Below are positions 1-49,575 of a stretch of DNA of 64,000 bases, one piece after another (positions within the stretch are counted from its first letter, which is position 1; each line of letters starts with the position of its first letter). The stretch is from Megaleporinus macrocephalus (Eukaryota > Chordata > Actinopteri > Characiformes > Anostomidae). The position numbers were made by a program, and so were the translations under genes. The notes under the pieces are model-generated. The model had not been told where the DNA came from. It saw only the letters and a list, made by a program, of their open reading frames with translations, and did no database searches. The DNA lies in the NCBI GenBank assembly GCA_021613375.1, contig CM038715.1, forward strand, positions 2,412,378-2,476,377, read 5' to 3'.

Positions 1-172
1 CTCTGTGGTGAGACGTGAGCTCCCCGTGTGAGAGGTTGGAAAGGGGTCTTGTTTACTGGTCAGGAGAAGGAAAGGAGATTCAGCAGCTTTTAGTAAGAAT
101 GTTAAGTGTATGCTCTGCTCCTGGACCACTTATTTCCAGCGGGGTGTTGGGTGTCTCTTAATCACTCAATGG

Positions 173-173
<1 letters not shown>

Positions 174-235
<62 letters not shown>
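174..235. repeat. (TG)n microsatellite
   Basis: About 31 perfect TG units within the intron upstream of the first exon seen. Confidence 0.97.
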
Positions 236-237
<2 letters not shown>

Positions 238-385
238 AGTGTGAGCACATGGTGTTACCAGGCTGCTCCCCTACATTGCTGTAGCGATGCCCATGTTACC
301 GTGGACACGGTGTACCCATTTAGATCTCTTGGGTGCAACTAGATCCTTAATCAGCTCACAACATATTTGATTTGTATTTCTTTCT

Positions 386-393
386 AGCCTCTC

Positions 394-445
<52 letters not shown>

Positions 446-596
446 TGTCTTTCTCTATCTCTCACTCCCTCTCTCACTGTCTTTCTTTATCTCTCACTGT
501 CTCTCTCACTGTCTTTATCTATATTTGTATCTTTCTTTCTTTCTCTCTCTCTCTCTATCTCTCTCTCTGTCTTTGTCTTTTTCTACTTTGTATCTT

Positions 597-668
<72 letters not shown>

Positions 669-1251
669 TTTCTCACTGTCCTGTTCTTACTGTCCTTGAA
701 TTGACCAAACATCATCTCTGTTCCTTTCTCTCTCTATCTTTTGCTCTCTCTCTCTCTCCCTCTTTCTCTCTATCTCTTTCTGTTTTTGTCTCTCTCTCTA
801 TCTTTCTCTCTCTTTCTCGCTCTACCTCTCTCTCTTTCTCTCTCTCCTTTTCTTTCTCACTGTCCTGTTCTTTCTGTCTTTGAATTGACCAAACATCCCT
901 CTCTCTATCTCTTGCTCTCTCTGTCTGTCACTTTCTCTCTCTCTATCTTTCTTTGTCTCTGTCTTTCTCTTTCTCTATCTCTTTCTCTCTATCTCTGTTT
1001 TTAGCTTTCTCTCTGTATTTCTCTATTTCTTTCTCTCTCTCTATACTTTTCTGTCTGTCTTTCTCTCTTTTTCTCTCTCTTTCTTTCTCTTTCTCTCTCT
1101 CTCCTTTTCTTTCTCAGTGTCCTGTTTCTGTCTTTGAAATGACCAAAACATAATTTCTCTTCCCCTCTCTCTCTCTCTCTCTTTATCTCTCCCTCTATCT
1201 CTGTCTTGCTTTCTCTCTATCTTTCTATCTTACTCTCTCTCTCTCTCTCTC

Positions 1252-1340
<89 letters not shown>

Positions 1341-1410
1341 TTTTCTCTCTATCTTTCTCTCTCTTTCTTTCTCACTGCCCTTTCTTAAATTGACCAAACA
1401 TCATCTCTGT
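386..1410. repeat. CT-rich composite tandem array with (TA)n insert
   Basis: About 1 kb of pyrimidine-rich sequence. A non-repetitive anchor, CTTTCTCACTGTCCTG followed by TTGAATTGACCAAACATC, recurs four times, near 670, 855, 1110 and 1369, separated by CT-rich filler of variable length. A (TA)n tract of about 84 bp lies at 1255-1339. Open frames across it are simple-repeat artefacts. Confidence 0.93.
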
Positions 1411-2194
1411 AAGTAAATCTGTCACCATGGACTCAGCAGTCATCGTTTCTGTGCAGAGACTGGGGGCAATAAGCTGGGTCTTTTTTATTAACCCTCAAAT
1501 CCTCTTATTATTAGTTCATTATAATTTATCACTGTGCAAAAGACAGATACCATCCTTCCTTTATTTAACTACCTAAAGTACCACAAGGTACCAAAAAATT
1601 ACTAAAGGTACCTGAAATAGCTAAAAGACCAAACCATATATTTAAGAACAAAGTACACTGGAGCCACTAATATTAATAATAATGGAACTAATATATAGTA
1701 GTGTGCTTGTGAGTGGAAGGAATTAAAGCATGGATCAAAAAACAAGCCTTCAGTGTTTTATGGTTTAAATGACCTCTCCACGTCCAAGCTGCAGTAACGT
1801 CTTGGCTGCTTCACACGCAGAAATCTGGACTAACAGTTAAATGAGTCTGACGCTAAATTAACCAAGTGCTAAATTGTATCGCCTATCTGCTAGAAAGCCT
1901 AGTCTGTCCGACGCCACGGCTGTATCCACACCTCAGAGACAGAGTGAGCATTCACTGCAGCGCTGGCTGACATTTCCACTAGCTAAATCAGTCCAACAAG
2001 TTCTGCAGCAGGTGCCAACATTTATTGTTATACCGTGTGCTTGCTGGGACCTAGGTAACGGTGAGAGTTAGAAAGAGACGTTAGAAAGAGGTGTGTAAAT
2101 GTGTGTACACTAAGTTGTCTTTTAAATAGGTACACCTGCATTGAGAGAGGATACACAAACCAGATGGTCATAGAGTTATTCATCTTCTACACCT

Positions 2195-2507
2195 CTTATC
2201 CTACTGGGTCACAGGGGGTGCTGGAGCTTATCCCAGCACTGATTGAGTGGAATGCAGGAAACACCCTGCATAGGCCGCCAGTCTATAGCAGGGTAGACAC
2301 ACCAACGTACACATTTACACAAACACACTCACACCTGGGGGCAATTTAGCATCTCCAGCTTGCCTAATTGCATGTCTTCATACTGTGGGAGGAAACCAGA
2401 GGACCTGCAGGAAACTGAGAGAACATGCAAACTCTACATAGAACCAAACCCAGACCCTTGTTGCTGTGAGGTGACATCACTACCCACTGCACCACCATGC
2501 CACCCTA
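2195..2507 (+). repeat. Dispersed teleost repeat fragment
   Basis: The block running from GGGTCACAGGGGGTGCTGGA through TGTGGGAGGAAACCAGAGGA to CACTGCACCACCATGCCACC is a degenerate copy of a repeat common across fish genomes. I recognise the pattern but cannot assign a family name with certainty. Confidence 0.7.
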
Positions 2508-2536
2508 TCGTTGATTTTGTTGCAAAGAAATAAACA

Positions 2537-4185
2537 CTGTGTGAACAAAAGTATGTGGACCATGTGGACCACACCCAGTGCTAACCATGCAATCTACATA
2601 GACAAACAGTGGCAGTCACTCAGTGACTTTAAAAGCAAAGGTGTCAAAAGTATTCACATTCATTACTCAGGTAGACGTATAGATACTAGGGTTTCAAGTA
2701 TCAACTCAAGCTTTTTACTCCAGTAAATGTGTAAAAATACTGCTTTCAGAACTACTTAAAGTATAAAAGTAAAAGTAAAGTAAAGGGAAAATGCCATTAA
2801 GGATAAAAGCTTAGGTCACGCTACAGGGGTCTATAGTGCACTAGCCCACCTCCCCAAAAACCCCATTCTTCTAAAAGCCATAATGACTATAAAGTTATAT
2901 TAAAATGTTAATGTTGATAAATTTGGGATGCGCTAGGCTTCCTGTTTCAGCTCATATACGCCCATTAAACATGAATGTAGTTTAGTACAATGTAAATATA
3001 TTAAAGAAGCATATCTGTTACTACTGAACATTAACATGTGTTTCATGGAGCAGAAGATATGATGACTAGTTGTCTATAAGTATTGTAATGAAGTCAAACT
3101 TCAAAGACATGTTATCAATAATCTTTACTGGAATGTAAATGTAGATGAATGAAAACAAACTGAAATGAAATAGGAGTAACGAGACTATGTTTAAAATGTA
3201 AGGAGTAGAAAGTGCTGATAAAGCTGAAAAATAATTACTTCAGTAAAGTATAAATAACCAAAATTTCTACTTAAGTGAGGTAATGAAGTATTTGTACTTC
3301 GTAACTTGACACCTCTGATTAAAAGTGGTATTGTAATAGGATGCCAGCTTTGGCACAAGCGTGTGAAATTTCAGCCCCACTTTTCAGCCCCAACTGGTGG
3401 ACTGTAAGTGTTATTAATTGGAAAAGGAAGCATCTAGGCGCAACCACATCTCAGCCACGAAGCGACAGACCAGAAAGATTCACAAAGTGGGGCAGAGTGC
3501 TGAAGTGTGGTGCATAAAATTGCCTATTATCTGTTGCATCACTCAGTACAGTGTTCTGAACGGCCTCTGGAGGCAACATCAGTACAAGAACTGAGCGTTG
3601 GAAGCCTTATGAAATAGGTTTCCATGGCCAACAGCTGCACTCAAGCCCAAGAGGACTATGGGCAAAGCGGCGACTGAAGTGGTGCAAAGCGTGCTGCCAC
3701 TCGACTCTAGAGCCGTGAAAATGTGTTCTCTGGAGTGATGAATCATGTTTCACTGTCTGACAGTCCAGTTAGCAAATCTGGAAACCCTAACTACTGAATG
3801 TGGGATAGGGTCTGGGGAGGTTTTCTGGGTTTGTTGCCCCTAGTTCTATTTAATAAGGGTATTTTTAATACTATTGCTATCAGTAATATTTTAGTCAATA
3901 ATAAACTTGTAGTTTTGTGGGGACGGTCTGGGGAGGACATTGTACCCGTTCCAGCACGACTGTGCCTTAGTGCACGACATGATTTTATTAAGTTGAGTTG
4001 AGGACTTCCAGTGCCCTGTACAGAGCCCTGACCTCCAACCACTGAACACCTTTGAGATGAACGGGAAGAGATCAGTCTCACAAAACCTCTTGTCGCTGAA
4101 TGGGCACAATATCATAATCTTGTGGAAAGCTAGAAGAGTGGATGGGTCTGGTGTCCATATACGTTTGGCTTTAGAGTGTATTACT
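2537..4185 (+). mobile_element. Decayed Tc1/mariner-like transposon, split by a hAT-like MITE
   Basis: The left end carries ACAAAAGTATGTGGAC and the right end GTGTCCATATACGTTTGGCT, matching inverted termini of a common fish Tc1-like family. Between them, blocks recall a Tc1 transposase gene: AACATCAGTACAAGAACTGA, TTCTCTGGAGTGATGAATCA, and AGAGCCCTGACCTCCAACCA. The reading frame is broken by many changes and part of the middle is missing. The insert at 2636-3317 splits it. Confidence 0.8.
2636..3317 (+). mobile_element. hAT-like MITE, copy A (about one minisatellite unit)
   Basis: Termini are CAAAGGTGTCAA and TTGACACCTCTG, an inverted pair with one mismatch that begins CARAGGTG as hAT elements do. 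It is flanked by TTTAAAAG and ATTAAAAG, a 7/8 match to an 8-bp target duplication, the hAT length. The inside has no coding capacity. It matches 52308-54206 closely (for example AGTGCACTAGCCCACCTCCC), but holds only about one copy of the 36-bp unit expanded there. Confidence 0.85.
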
Positions 4186-4901
4186 GTTAAATAATTTCTG
4201 GCCAGTGGTTGTACTGTGGTGGTCTTGCACCTAAATAGTAGGTGTTTCTGATAAAATGGCCACTAAATGCATGCATTACATCATCTTGTTTTCTGTATGC
4301 CGACGTTCCCAAGGTTGTTAACTGCTGTCCTCACTGCTGCACCCACTGCCTGTTAAAAATGGCACAACGTCTTCAGCTCTCACGCTAGGTTATCAGCCAA
4401 ACTCGAACTTCTGTCCTCCAAGTCTGGTGGTCAGCCAGCACTGAGATGCTGAGGGCCAAGTGAGCGTGGCATGTCCCCTCCAGCTCCACTGGTCACCTAG
4501 AATAGCTGAGGATCTGAACCGGAGCTGACAGCTTCAGCTTATAATACTGGAGCCGTTCCTGGAGCCTTAGCAGGAACAAGAGTCACATGACTGGATTACT
4601 AGCTGTAAGAATTACATAATTATATGTAAATATATTGTTTTTAAATTGAAATTACAGTATCATTGGTCTTTACAGTGACAATTTTTTAATGGCAAGGGAC
4701 ACAGTGACCAGTAATGTGTAGTTTAGTATGTTAGTAGCTGTTAGTAAGAAATGGTATAATTCAGTATCTCTTATAACTGCTATGAAATTTTCTACATTAC
4801 AGAAATGTCTTGCATGTCCTACTTACTGGTTTTGTTGTTTGTCTCTTGGGTGGCGAGGTGACCGCTCTCCTTTCTCTTTTCTCTGTGTCTGTTTTTGGCA
4901 G

Positions 4902-42005
<37,104 letters not shown>

Positions 42006-45000
42006 AGCCCACCCCCAGCGAACTGATCCTCTCATCTGGTCTGCGTATCTGGAGAGATGAGGGAAAGAAAGAAATTATATATGCACTTCCATTCTGCTGC
42101 ATACCCGTTGTCATCTCATCATGTCACGCTAAGGAAGACGGGCGTGCTGGACGCTGTCACGTTTGCAGACGCAGTGTTAGCCACCTAGCTTTGTGTACAG
42201 CTGCAACACTCTTTGTGTCTGAATGTTGTTCTAACGGAGGGAGAAAAGAGGATGGACTGCAGACGTCTCTCCTTCTCTCTTGGGCTGTCTCTCGTTTCTT
42301 GCTTATCTTTGTGATATCTGCATTCTGGGCTTTAGAATATAAGCCACTTTCTCTACGTTTTTATACCGTTGGAAACCATGCCTGTCGTCTCTGTGTTTGT
42401 GTGTATGCTAGTGCTATGTTTCAGTGTGTTGTTGTCTTTTTAATGCTGTCCAGTTTCTTTGTTTGCTCCAGTGAAAACGCATCGACTTCGATTTAATTGT
42501 GTACGTCATCATCTCCACATGGATAAAAGAAATTACCTCGACACAGTTCACTTACATTTGGCAATAACTGTGTTGATGTAGTAGGTTTTATTGATGTGGA
42601 AGCTGCTTTATGTAGACATTTGATTTATGCACTGTAAAAAACAGGATTTGTGGTTTGAACTTGAAAAGATAAGTAAGATAGTCTCAGTTTGCAACAAAAT
42701 GCACCAAATTGTACATTTTCCAGGTTGATTTCTTTTTTAAGTTGATTTTTGTTTAGTTTGTGGGATTAAAGGGTGGCACCCATCTTCAAATTAAAATATT
42801 ATAACAATAACTAATGAAGAAACCTGGCCAAAGCATGCTAAAGTACATAAACTTCTGACTAAACTTTAGTAAACCTTGACTAATAATAAATGGATGAATA
42901 AAACCACTAAAATCCAACTTTAAAAATCTGTGGTGAAGCCAAACTTCACACTTAAAGACTGATATCAATTTTGAAATATGCTGCACTTCAAACTGTACAG
43001 GGTTACAGGATGTTGTGCCAGAACGTTCAATATCAGATTCACGTTTAGATCTTTGGAGCACTGTAGATCAGCGGACAAATGTTAGAACAACGTTGTTATT
43101 GTCATGAACTAGTCAACGTCAAGCTTAAAGCATCATCACTGAGCAGTAAAGTTGTCTACTTGACTTGTTTGTGCAACATCAAGAGGCTGCTGACTTTGTT
43201 TGCTTACATCTGTGTATAATGTAACATTATATAATATAATAATAATATAATAATAATATTATATTATATTGGTTAATTTCCCCACTGTGGGAGTTATAAA
43301 GGATTATCTTATAGTCAGGCAAGGCAGCAGTAAGAAATATTTCAACTTCCATACCTTTCATGTAGTGTGGTGATATAAAGAGTCACATAGGTTTCCCTTT
43401 TTTGTCCCACCCACTCTATTTTTATTGGTTCTGCCAGTTAATTGGACTGTATATCTGGTTCAGTTGTCCAAGTGGCTAGAAAGAATTTAACTTGCTCTAT
43501 TATTTTGAACAGTAGTGCTCAAATGTTCAAGGCATTAACTTGTTCAAAGATTAACTTACTTTTCAAGTTGAAACATATATCGTTTACAGTGTTTAAATTC
43601 TGTGTTCTATCTTTTTGGTCTATGTCAGATGTCTTCTTCTTTCGTCTGTTCTGGCTATCTTTCTCCTCTCAGTTGTCTCCTCCCCCCCCCCCCCGGTTGC
43701 CTGCCCTCTCTTCCTCTACACATGACTCAGTTAGAGCTTGGTGTGTGATACTTACCGTGCTATTTGGAGCTTGCTGGAAGCTCGTTCACTCCTCTGGGGC
43801 TTCAGCATGAATGAGCCAAAGACTCAGCCTTGGCCAGCCAGAGCAACAGGTCAGCCATGCTTAGGTCAACACAACAATGCACCTTATACCACATTCTTTC
43901 TGCCTGCCTCGCCATCGCTAACCCTGCTAACGGCTGGAACATGCCTCGGCCTGTCGCTTATGCCTGTCTTAATTGGAGTGTCCTCACTGTGAGATTTGAA
44001 ATGGAATTGGCATCTGCAGAACATCATGATGAAGCTAAATATGATTTTTGATGCATTAATATCCCTATTATTTAACCTCATAAACACCAGATACATATTC
44101 TCAAAAGTTATGGCCGCACTGTAGCCGTTTTGATTACATTTAACACATGAAACATATAATGCACTTATTTTTCTACTGTGTCTCCTGCAACGCTCATGAA
44201 ACACTGTATCACATATGATCGCAGCATTGACTTTAGCATGGAGACGTGCCGAGGTTGTAGCATTTAGCCCCGCTAGCCCACATTTGTAACGCATGTGGTT
44301 CAGTGACGCTTCACTAAAAACCAAATACAGTTGAGTTGAGCTTTCTCTGGTTCTGAATAAATGTGTGTACATACAATATATAAATACCTGCAGCAGTCGC
44401 TGTGCCACTTCGTTGGCATACACTGTCTGCGGTGGAAATGATATTAATCAGTACTCTTGTATCTTCTCATACTTGGGTGGTTTGGTTTTGCTTTGCATCG
44501 TGAACCTGATTTACTGCAGCCTTTGTCACATTTTAACATTCGGAAATGAGGATGCACTTCATTTTCCAGGCCTTTGTTATGTTTTGGAAATTGCATTTGC
44601 GACCGAATATAACACAGACTAAAGGCATTCAGTCGTATGAATGTTGTAAATGTGATGTGAAGATTGTAGATTAAGTAAAACAGCCCATCTATTGCAGCAG
44701 TACCAGGTCAGGCACTGTAGACAGAATCGAACCAGAGGCTGTAGAGTAATAAAGACCCACCTGGCTCTTGCTTTCATTAATTCTAACCCTGTAAATCCAG
44801 ATGTATAAGAAGATAAATGTTTTATAGACACGTTTAGTGTCGCTTCTATTGAATATCTTCACACATAACTGCTATATCTTGTTCATTAATCATGGAATCT
44901 TAACATTTTAATATATTTTACTGCATCAAGGCAATACACTATATCCATAGCATTTCTTTAACGCTACCATTGAATGTGCACAAGCAGCTTGTATGTGAAC

Positions 45001-45181
45001 ATTTTCCATGCAGTCAAATCTGTTTTCCACTCTCGTGGTCAGACATATCTCTCATTGTCAGTGTATTTGTGTGCACATGCACACGCATGCATAACGGGAA
45101 GGCTTCCCCAACGGACCATGCTGGGTTGGGTTGCATGGAAATTTAGCTCTAGTCTTATTTGAACAGCTGTAGGTGCTTGTA

Positions 45182-45230
<49 letters not shown>

Positions 45231-45960
45231 CAGCATCCGTCTCTGGGAACGCGTCAGATGATCAAGCCAGTTATGTCGAGTGCAGATCTTCAGGCTGCTG
45301 TTGTTCTCTTCCTGAAAAAGTAGTGAAAATCAGGACCGGACTTGACCCCCAGCCGATCAGCCTATCTGCTTGCTTTGGTCGAGTCTGTGTTTTATGATAC
45401 TCTGGTTTGCTTTTGAATTCAACCGTACAATGATGTAATCAGAAGTTTTGTTTTATTTTTGTGAAAAAAGAATAAAAATGTGTCTGAGTGTGTGACAGTG
45501 AGATATTAGCGACTGGCCTGAATGAACTGTGATTGGGCAGTTTTGGAGGAATCAGTGAAACCAGTGCAATGGAAGTTTAGCCAAACTATGTTTTTTTTTA
45601 ATTTGTAGATTTGAGATGTTTTTTTCTCTTTTCTTTATAAAAGTGTATTTGTTTTGCAATACACATTGAATGTAACACAAAAGAGACACAGAGTTGCCAA
45701 TCAATAGAATTTTGTTGGTTTGTTTGTTTGTTTGTTTTTGTGCTGTGTATGAATTAACAGCTGCATATCCACAGATACAACTTTAGGCCAATGCTGTCAT
45801 TTTGATGTAGTTGTGGCTGAGCAAGTGTTATGGATTTGGGGAAATATGAAGGTTTAAATCTATACCGTTACTAAGCCTTATGGCTTCTTCTCATTCGCTT
45901 TGCTGGTTTGCAAAAAGTACTGATGTTCATCTTTCAATAAATGTTTCATTCAGCTAGTCA
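42006..45960 (+). other. ablim2: Probable ablim2 3' UTR
   Basis: No splice acceptor or coding exon was recognised after the stop. The next clear landmark is an AATAAA at 45936, followed by T/G-rich sequence, just before a decayed transposon begins. Earlier AATAAA matches occur at 42885, 42897, 44356 and 45471, so shorter 3' UTRs are possible. The stretch contains a (TG)n tract at about 45184-45228 and a 14-C run at 43681. The full length is an inference. Confidence 0.45.
45936..45941 (+). terminator. Candidate distal poly(A) signal of ablim2
   Basis: AATAAA is followed by TGTTTCATTC and further T-rich sequence, as expected for cleavage and polyadenylation. It is the last such signal before the transposon cluster that starts near 46020. 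It competes with AATAAA at 45471. Confidence 0.4.
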
Positions 45961-46019
45961 AGCCTTGTTTCATTCAGTTCACCAGTGCTTGTCTGAAAGA
46001 AAGATAATGCAGAAATGCT

Positions 46020-47262
46020 TTTAGAAAGATTTAGCAGCCTTTGGAGCACCTGCGCAACATGACCTTCATTAAAAAAATCAACAGAAGAAAAACTTTCCTG
46101 CATCATCACCAGAAAATCCAGCATCAGAAATTTGCAAAAGGATGACTAAACAAGCCAAATGCATTTTGGAAACAAGTCTTGTTGGCTCATGTTTTTGGCT
46201 GCAATCTTAAAAAGACTTCTGGACAAAATATGTGTCACATCCCAGCCCTGCAATACACCTCCACGACAGCAGAGGCCACCATCACCTGAGTACTAAACAG
46301 TTTTTCAGGTGTAGCTCATCTAATCGGCCATTCACCTCTGTATTCTACAGCGTACCGTGAGGTCTTGTTTTCGTCTTTGAATATAATTCTACATTATTAT
46401 CTGTATTATTACAGAGACATGGATCCATGTGCAAATGTTCGGATTTAATAGATACACAGGGTACAAAACCAGGGGCAATTCCAAAAGACAGCGGAACGGT
46501 CACAATACCTTAAGGACAGTCCAACCAGATGAACAAAACACAGATGAACAAAGATCAGAGCCAGAGAATCAGAAAAACCACTTAGAATTGTATTCCAAGA
46601 CGAAAACAAGACCTCGCGGGGTTTAAATATGAGATGAATGGCTGATAAGATGAGCTACACCTGAAAAACTGTTTAGTACTCAGGTGATGGTGACCTCCGC
46701 TGTTGTGAAGATGTATTGCAGGGCTGGAATGTGACAATATGTTTAGCGGAAAAAAAAAAAGGTACAGAATTCATAAAAACAACACCTTTCCAACTGTTAG
46801 ACTTGAGGGTGGATTTATCATGCTTGGGGTTTGTGTTGCAGTCAGTGGCATTAGGAACAATTCACTGGTAGTGAAAAGAATGCATTTGGACGAACACCAG
46901 CAAATTGTGAAAGCAAACTTTACACGGACTGTGAAAAAGCTGAAGATGAAATGAACAGGATAATGATCCTAAACACACCTCAAAGTCCACAACAGACTAC
47001 CTCAACATGCAAAAGCAGAATGGTCCTCCCAGTCCCTCCGTCTAAACATCATTAAAAAACTTTGGATAGACCCCAAAAGAGCAACTGCATGCAAGAGAAC
47101 CCAAGGATCTTGCAGAACTTGAAGGCTTATGGAAGAAGAATAGATGTAACTCCTCCAGACAAGGACGGAAAGATTTAGTTGCCAAGCTTTATGAGCTGTG
47201 ATACTTGCCAAAGGGGTCGTACTAAGTACTGACCATACAGGGTTTGATCTGTATGCTTTTTG
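46020..47262 (+). mobile_element. Decayed Tc1-like transposase element, split by a foldback MITE
   Basis: Blocks such as GAAAATCCAGCATCAGAAAT, TGCATTTTGGAAACAAGTC, CAGGATAATGATCCTAAACA and GAGCTGTGATACTTGCCAAA match a common vertebrate Tc1-like family. The stretch near 46960 encodes NDPKHTSKSTT, a catalytic-region motif. Frameshifts and stops show it is dead. The MITE at 46233-46736 interrupts it. Confidence 0.85.
46233..46736. mobile_element. Foldback MITE with about 150-bp inverted arms
   Basis: The left arm begins TGTCACATCCCAGCCCTGCA and the right arm ends TGCAGGGCTGGAATGTGACA. The arms remain complementary for about 150 bp around an unrelated centre of about 200 bp. It is flanked by ATATG at 46228-46232 and 46737-46741. 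It has no coding capacity. Confidence 0.85.
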
Positions 47263-47282
47263 GAACTATGGTCATCTTCGTT

Positions 47283-49575
47283 GGCGTAGGAACTGGGGGG
47301 TGGGGAGGGCGTGTCCCACCCAATATGAGAAACAGGTAGATTTGTCCCACCCAAAAATTAAACCACAGTAAAGCGGAAACTGATTAATAGCATTTCATTT
47401 TAAAAGCTAGTTTTGGCAGCGTTCGCAAGTCACGCTGTGTTTGTTGTTAGTAACGGGCTCTGGTTGTTAGGTGGTCTGGTTGTTAGGTGGTCTTTTACTG
47501 TGTTAAGGCTTGTGTTGAGATGCCTGTTCAGAAATATCCTGCAGTCAGCAGCTTCACTGAGCCGAACTCTCTCCTCGCTGGAGTGTCAGGTAGCTCACAC
47601 CAGCTTTAAACTCGAGTCAGTGACGAGAGCAGTGAATAACAACGATGACCATATATACTGTAATAAAACAGCTTTAGTATAATGTGTTGTTATGGTAACA
47701 GACTAGGAGGGTTTGGGTTAGCTAACGTTTATATTAACTTTAGTCAGAAAGCACTCTTAAACGTAAAGTTACATTACTCTCTGGCCACGCCCCAAACTGC
47801 AGACTGCTACTACACTAAATACATAAATAATAAAAAATAATAAATAAAGTAAAATAAAAAAATAAATAAAAGGAGGCCATCATTAGAAGTGCTGTCAGTA
47901 GTGCAGTATGTAATGTTTTAGAGACTGCTGTTTGGGACACAGCCTTACTGTCTAACACTAATGTTAGTCTAGTCTAGTCAGGAAACCTTACTGTACATTG
48001 TTTTATCATTTCATTTCAGCAAGGGTGTAGGAGCGGGTTTGACATGGGGGGGGGGGGGGGCACTTTTGCTAATATGAATCAAAGCCCACCCTGTCGCCTA
48101 AATATTACCTATAAGCTGATTCCACTGTAATTAAGGTAGTAAATCACTGTATGTATAGAGACGTAGATCAACATTTGTGGAATTACAGTAAATTATTAAT
48201 AAATAAACAAAACACAACATTATCTGTACATCTGATTATTATTAGATAAACCCAATTAAAGACCACTTTACAAACTAAACTAGATACTACACATTACAAG
48301 GGAAAACTTTTAAACTATACATGCAATGTCTGGATTAAATACACATATAACCAAAAAATATATAAATTATACTTGGAGCATAATGCTGAAATGAAATGAT
48401 AAATAAATGTATGTAAGGTTTCCTGACTAGACAAGACTAACATTAATGTTAGACAGTAAGGCTGTGTCCCAAACAGCGCCCTCTGGAACATTACATACTG
48501 CACTACTGACAGCACTTCTAACGATGGAGTCATTTTATTTATTTATTAAAATATTTATTTTATTTATTATATTTATTTATGTATGTAGTGTAGTAGCAGT
48601 CTGCAGTTTGGGCGTAATGTAACTTTACGTTTCAGAGTGCTTTCTGACTAAATATTCTTTCTTATTGTAAATTTTCTTTCTTGTAAATATTTTCTCAGCA
48701 CACAGTCCAACAGCACTTTTAACCCTTAGTCTTATTTTCTACTTCTAGCTTACTATAACCATCTGAGTACTTTACAATCAAGAAAAACAGCCTCAGCGTA
48801 TGTATTTCTTTTAACTGATTTATTTAATGCTTTGTTTCTTATTTCTTTATTTCTGTAAAGCACTTTGAGTTGCTACTGTGTATGAAAGCTGCTATACAAA
48901 TAAACTCGCCCTGACTAAAGTTAATATAAACGCTAAGCAAACCCTCCTAGTCTGTTACCATAACAACACATTATACTAAAGCTGTTTTATTACAGTATAT
49001 ATGGTCATCGTTGTTATTCACTGCTCTCGTCACTGACTCGAGTTTAAAGCTGGTGTGAGCTACCCGACACTCCAGCGAGGCGAGAGCTCGGGTCAGTGAA
49101 GCTGCTGACTGCAGGATATTTCTGAACAGGCATCTCAACACAAACCTTAACACAGTGAAAGACCACCTAACAACCAGAGACCACCTAACAACCAGAGCCC
49201 GTTACTAACAACAAACACAGCGGGTGAATTGTGAACGCTGCCAAAACAGGCTTTAAAATAAATAAACAGTGTCCGCTTTTACTGTTTCATTTTGTGGTTT
49301 ATATTATGTCGTTATTGTTTAGTTTATAAAGTGGTCTTTAATTGGATTTAACTAATAATAGACAGATGAACAGATAATGTTATATTTTGTTTATTTATTA
49401 GTAATTTACTGTAATTCCACTAATGTTGTTCTCCGTCACTATACATACAGTGATTTACTACCTAACCTACAGTGGAATCAGCTTATAGGTAATATATATA
49501 GGGATAGGGTGGGCTTTGATTCATATTAGCAAATATGCCCCCCCCCCCCATGTTAAACCTGCTCCTACACCCTTG
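47283..49575. mobile_element. Large foldback structure with arms of at least 600 bp
   Basis: 47400-48005 is the reverse complement of 49262-48405, apart from a 258-bp insert in the right arm. Matching blocks include CAGCGTTCGCAAG/GAACGCTG, TATCCTGCAGTCAGCAGCTT and its complement, and CCATAACAACACATTATACT. 48019-48280, starting GCAAGGGTGTAGGAGCGGG, is the reverse complement of 49575-49335. The outer left end (GCGTAGGAACTGG) is a diverged version of the same terminus. Both arms carry the same short frame (LFRNILQSAAS, SLECRVAHTSFKLE), read toward the centre. The structure looks composite. Confidence 0.8.
48653..48910 (+). mobile_element. Short retroelement insertion in foldback arm
   Basis: A 258-bp insert lies between two copies of CTGACTAAA (48644-48652 and 48911-48919). 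The opposite arm near 47740 has a single uninterrupted CTTTAGTCAG there, showing the empty site. The right end, AAAGCACTTTGAGTTGCTAC then GCTATACAAATAAA, resembles tails of fish SINE/LINE elements. Confidence 0.8.

Noticed and set aside
372..1388. Several open frames of Ser/Leu or Tyr/Ile repeats
   Set aside because: They are translations of CT and TA microsatellites with no unique protein sequence.
43884..44423. 179-codon minus-strand open frame
   Set aside because: It lies in the probable 3' UTR, has no family resemblance and no splice or promoter context.
47413..47682. 89-codon frame considered as a possible small gene
   Set aside because: The same frame occurs in the other arm of the foldback structure, so it belongs to a repeat; conservation between arms can come from the duplication alone.
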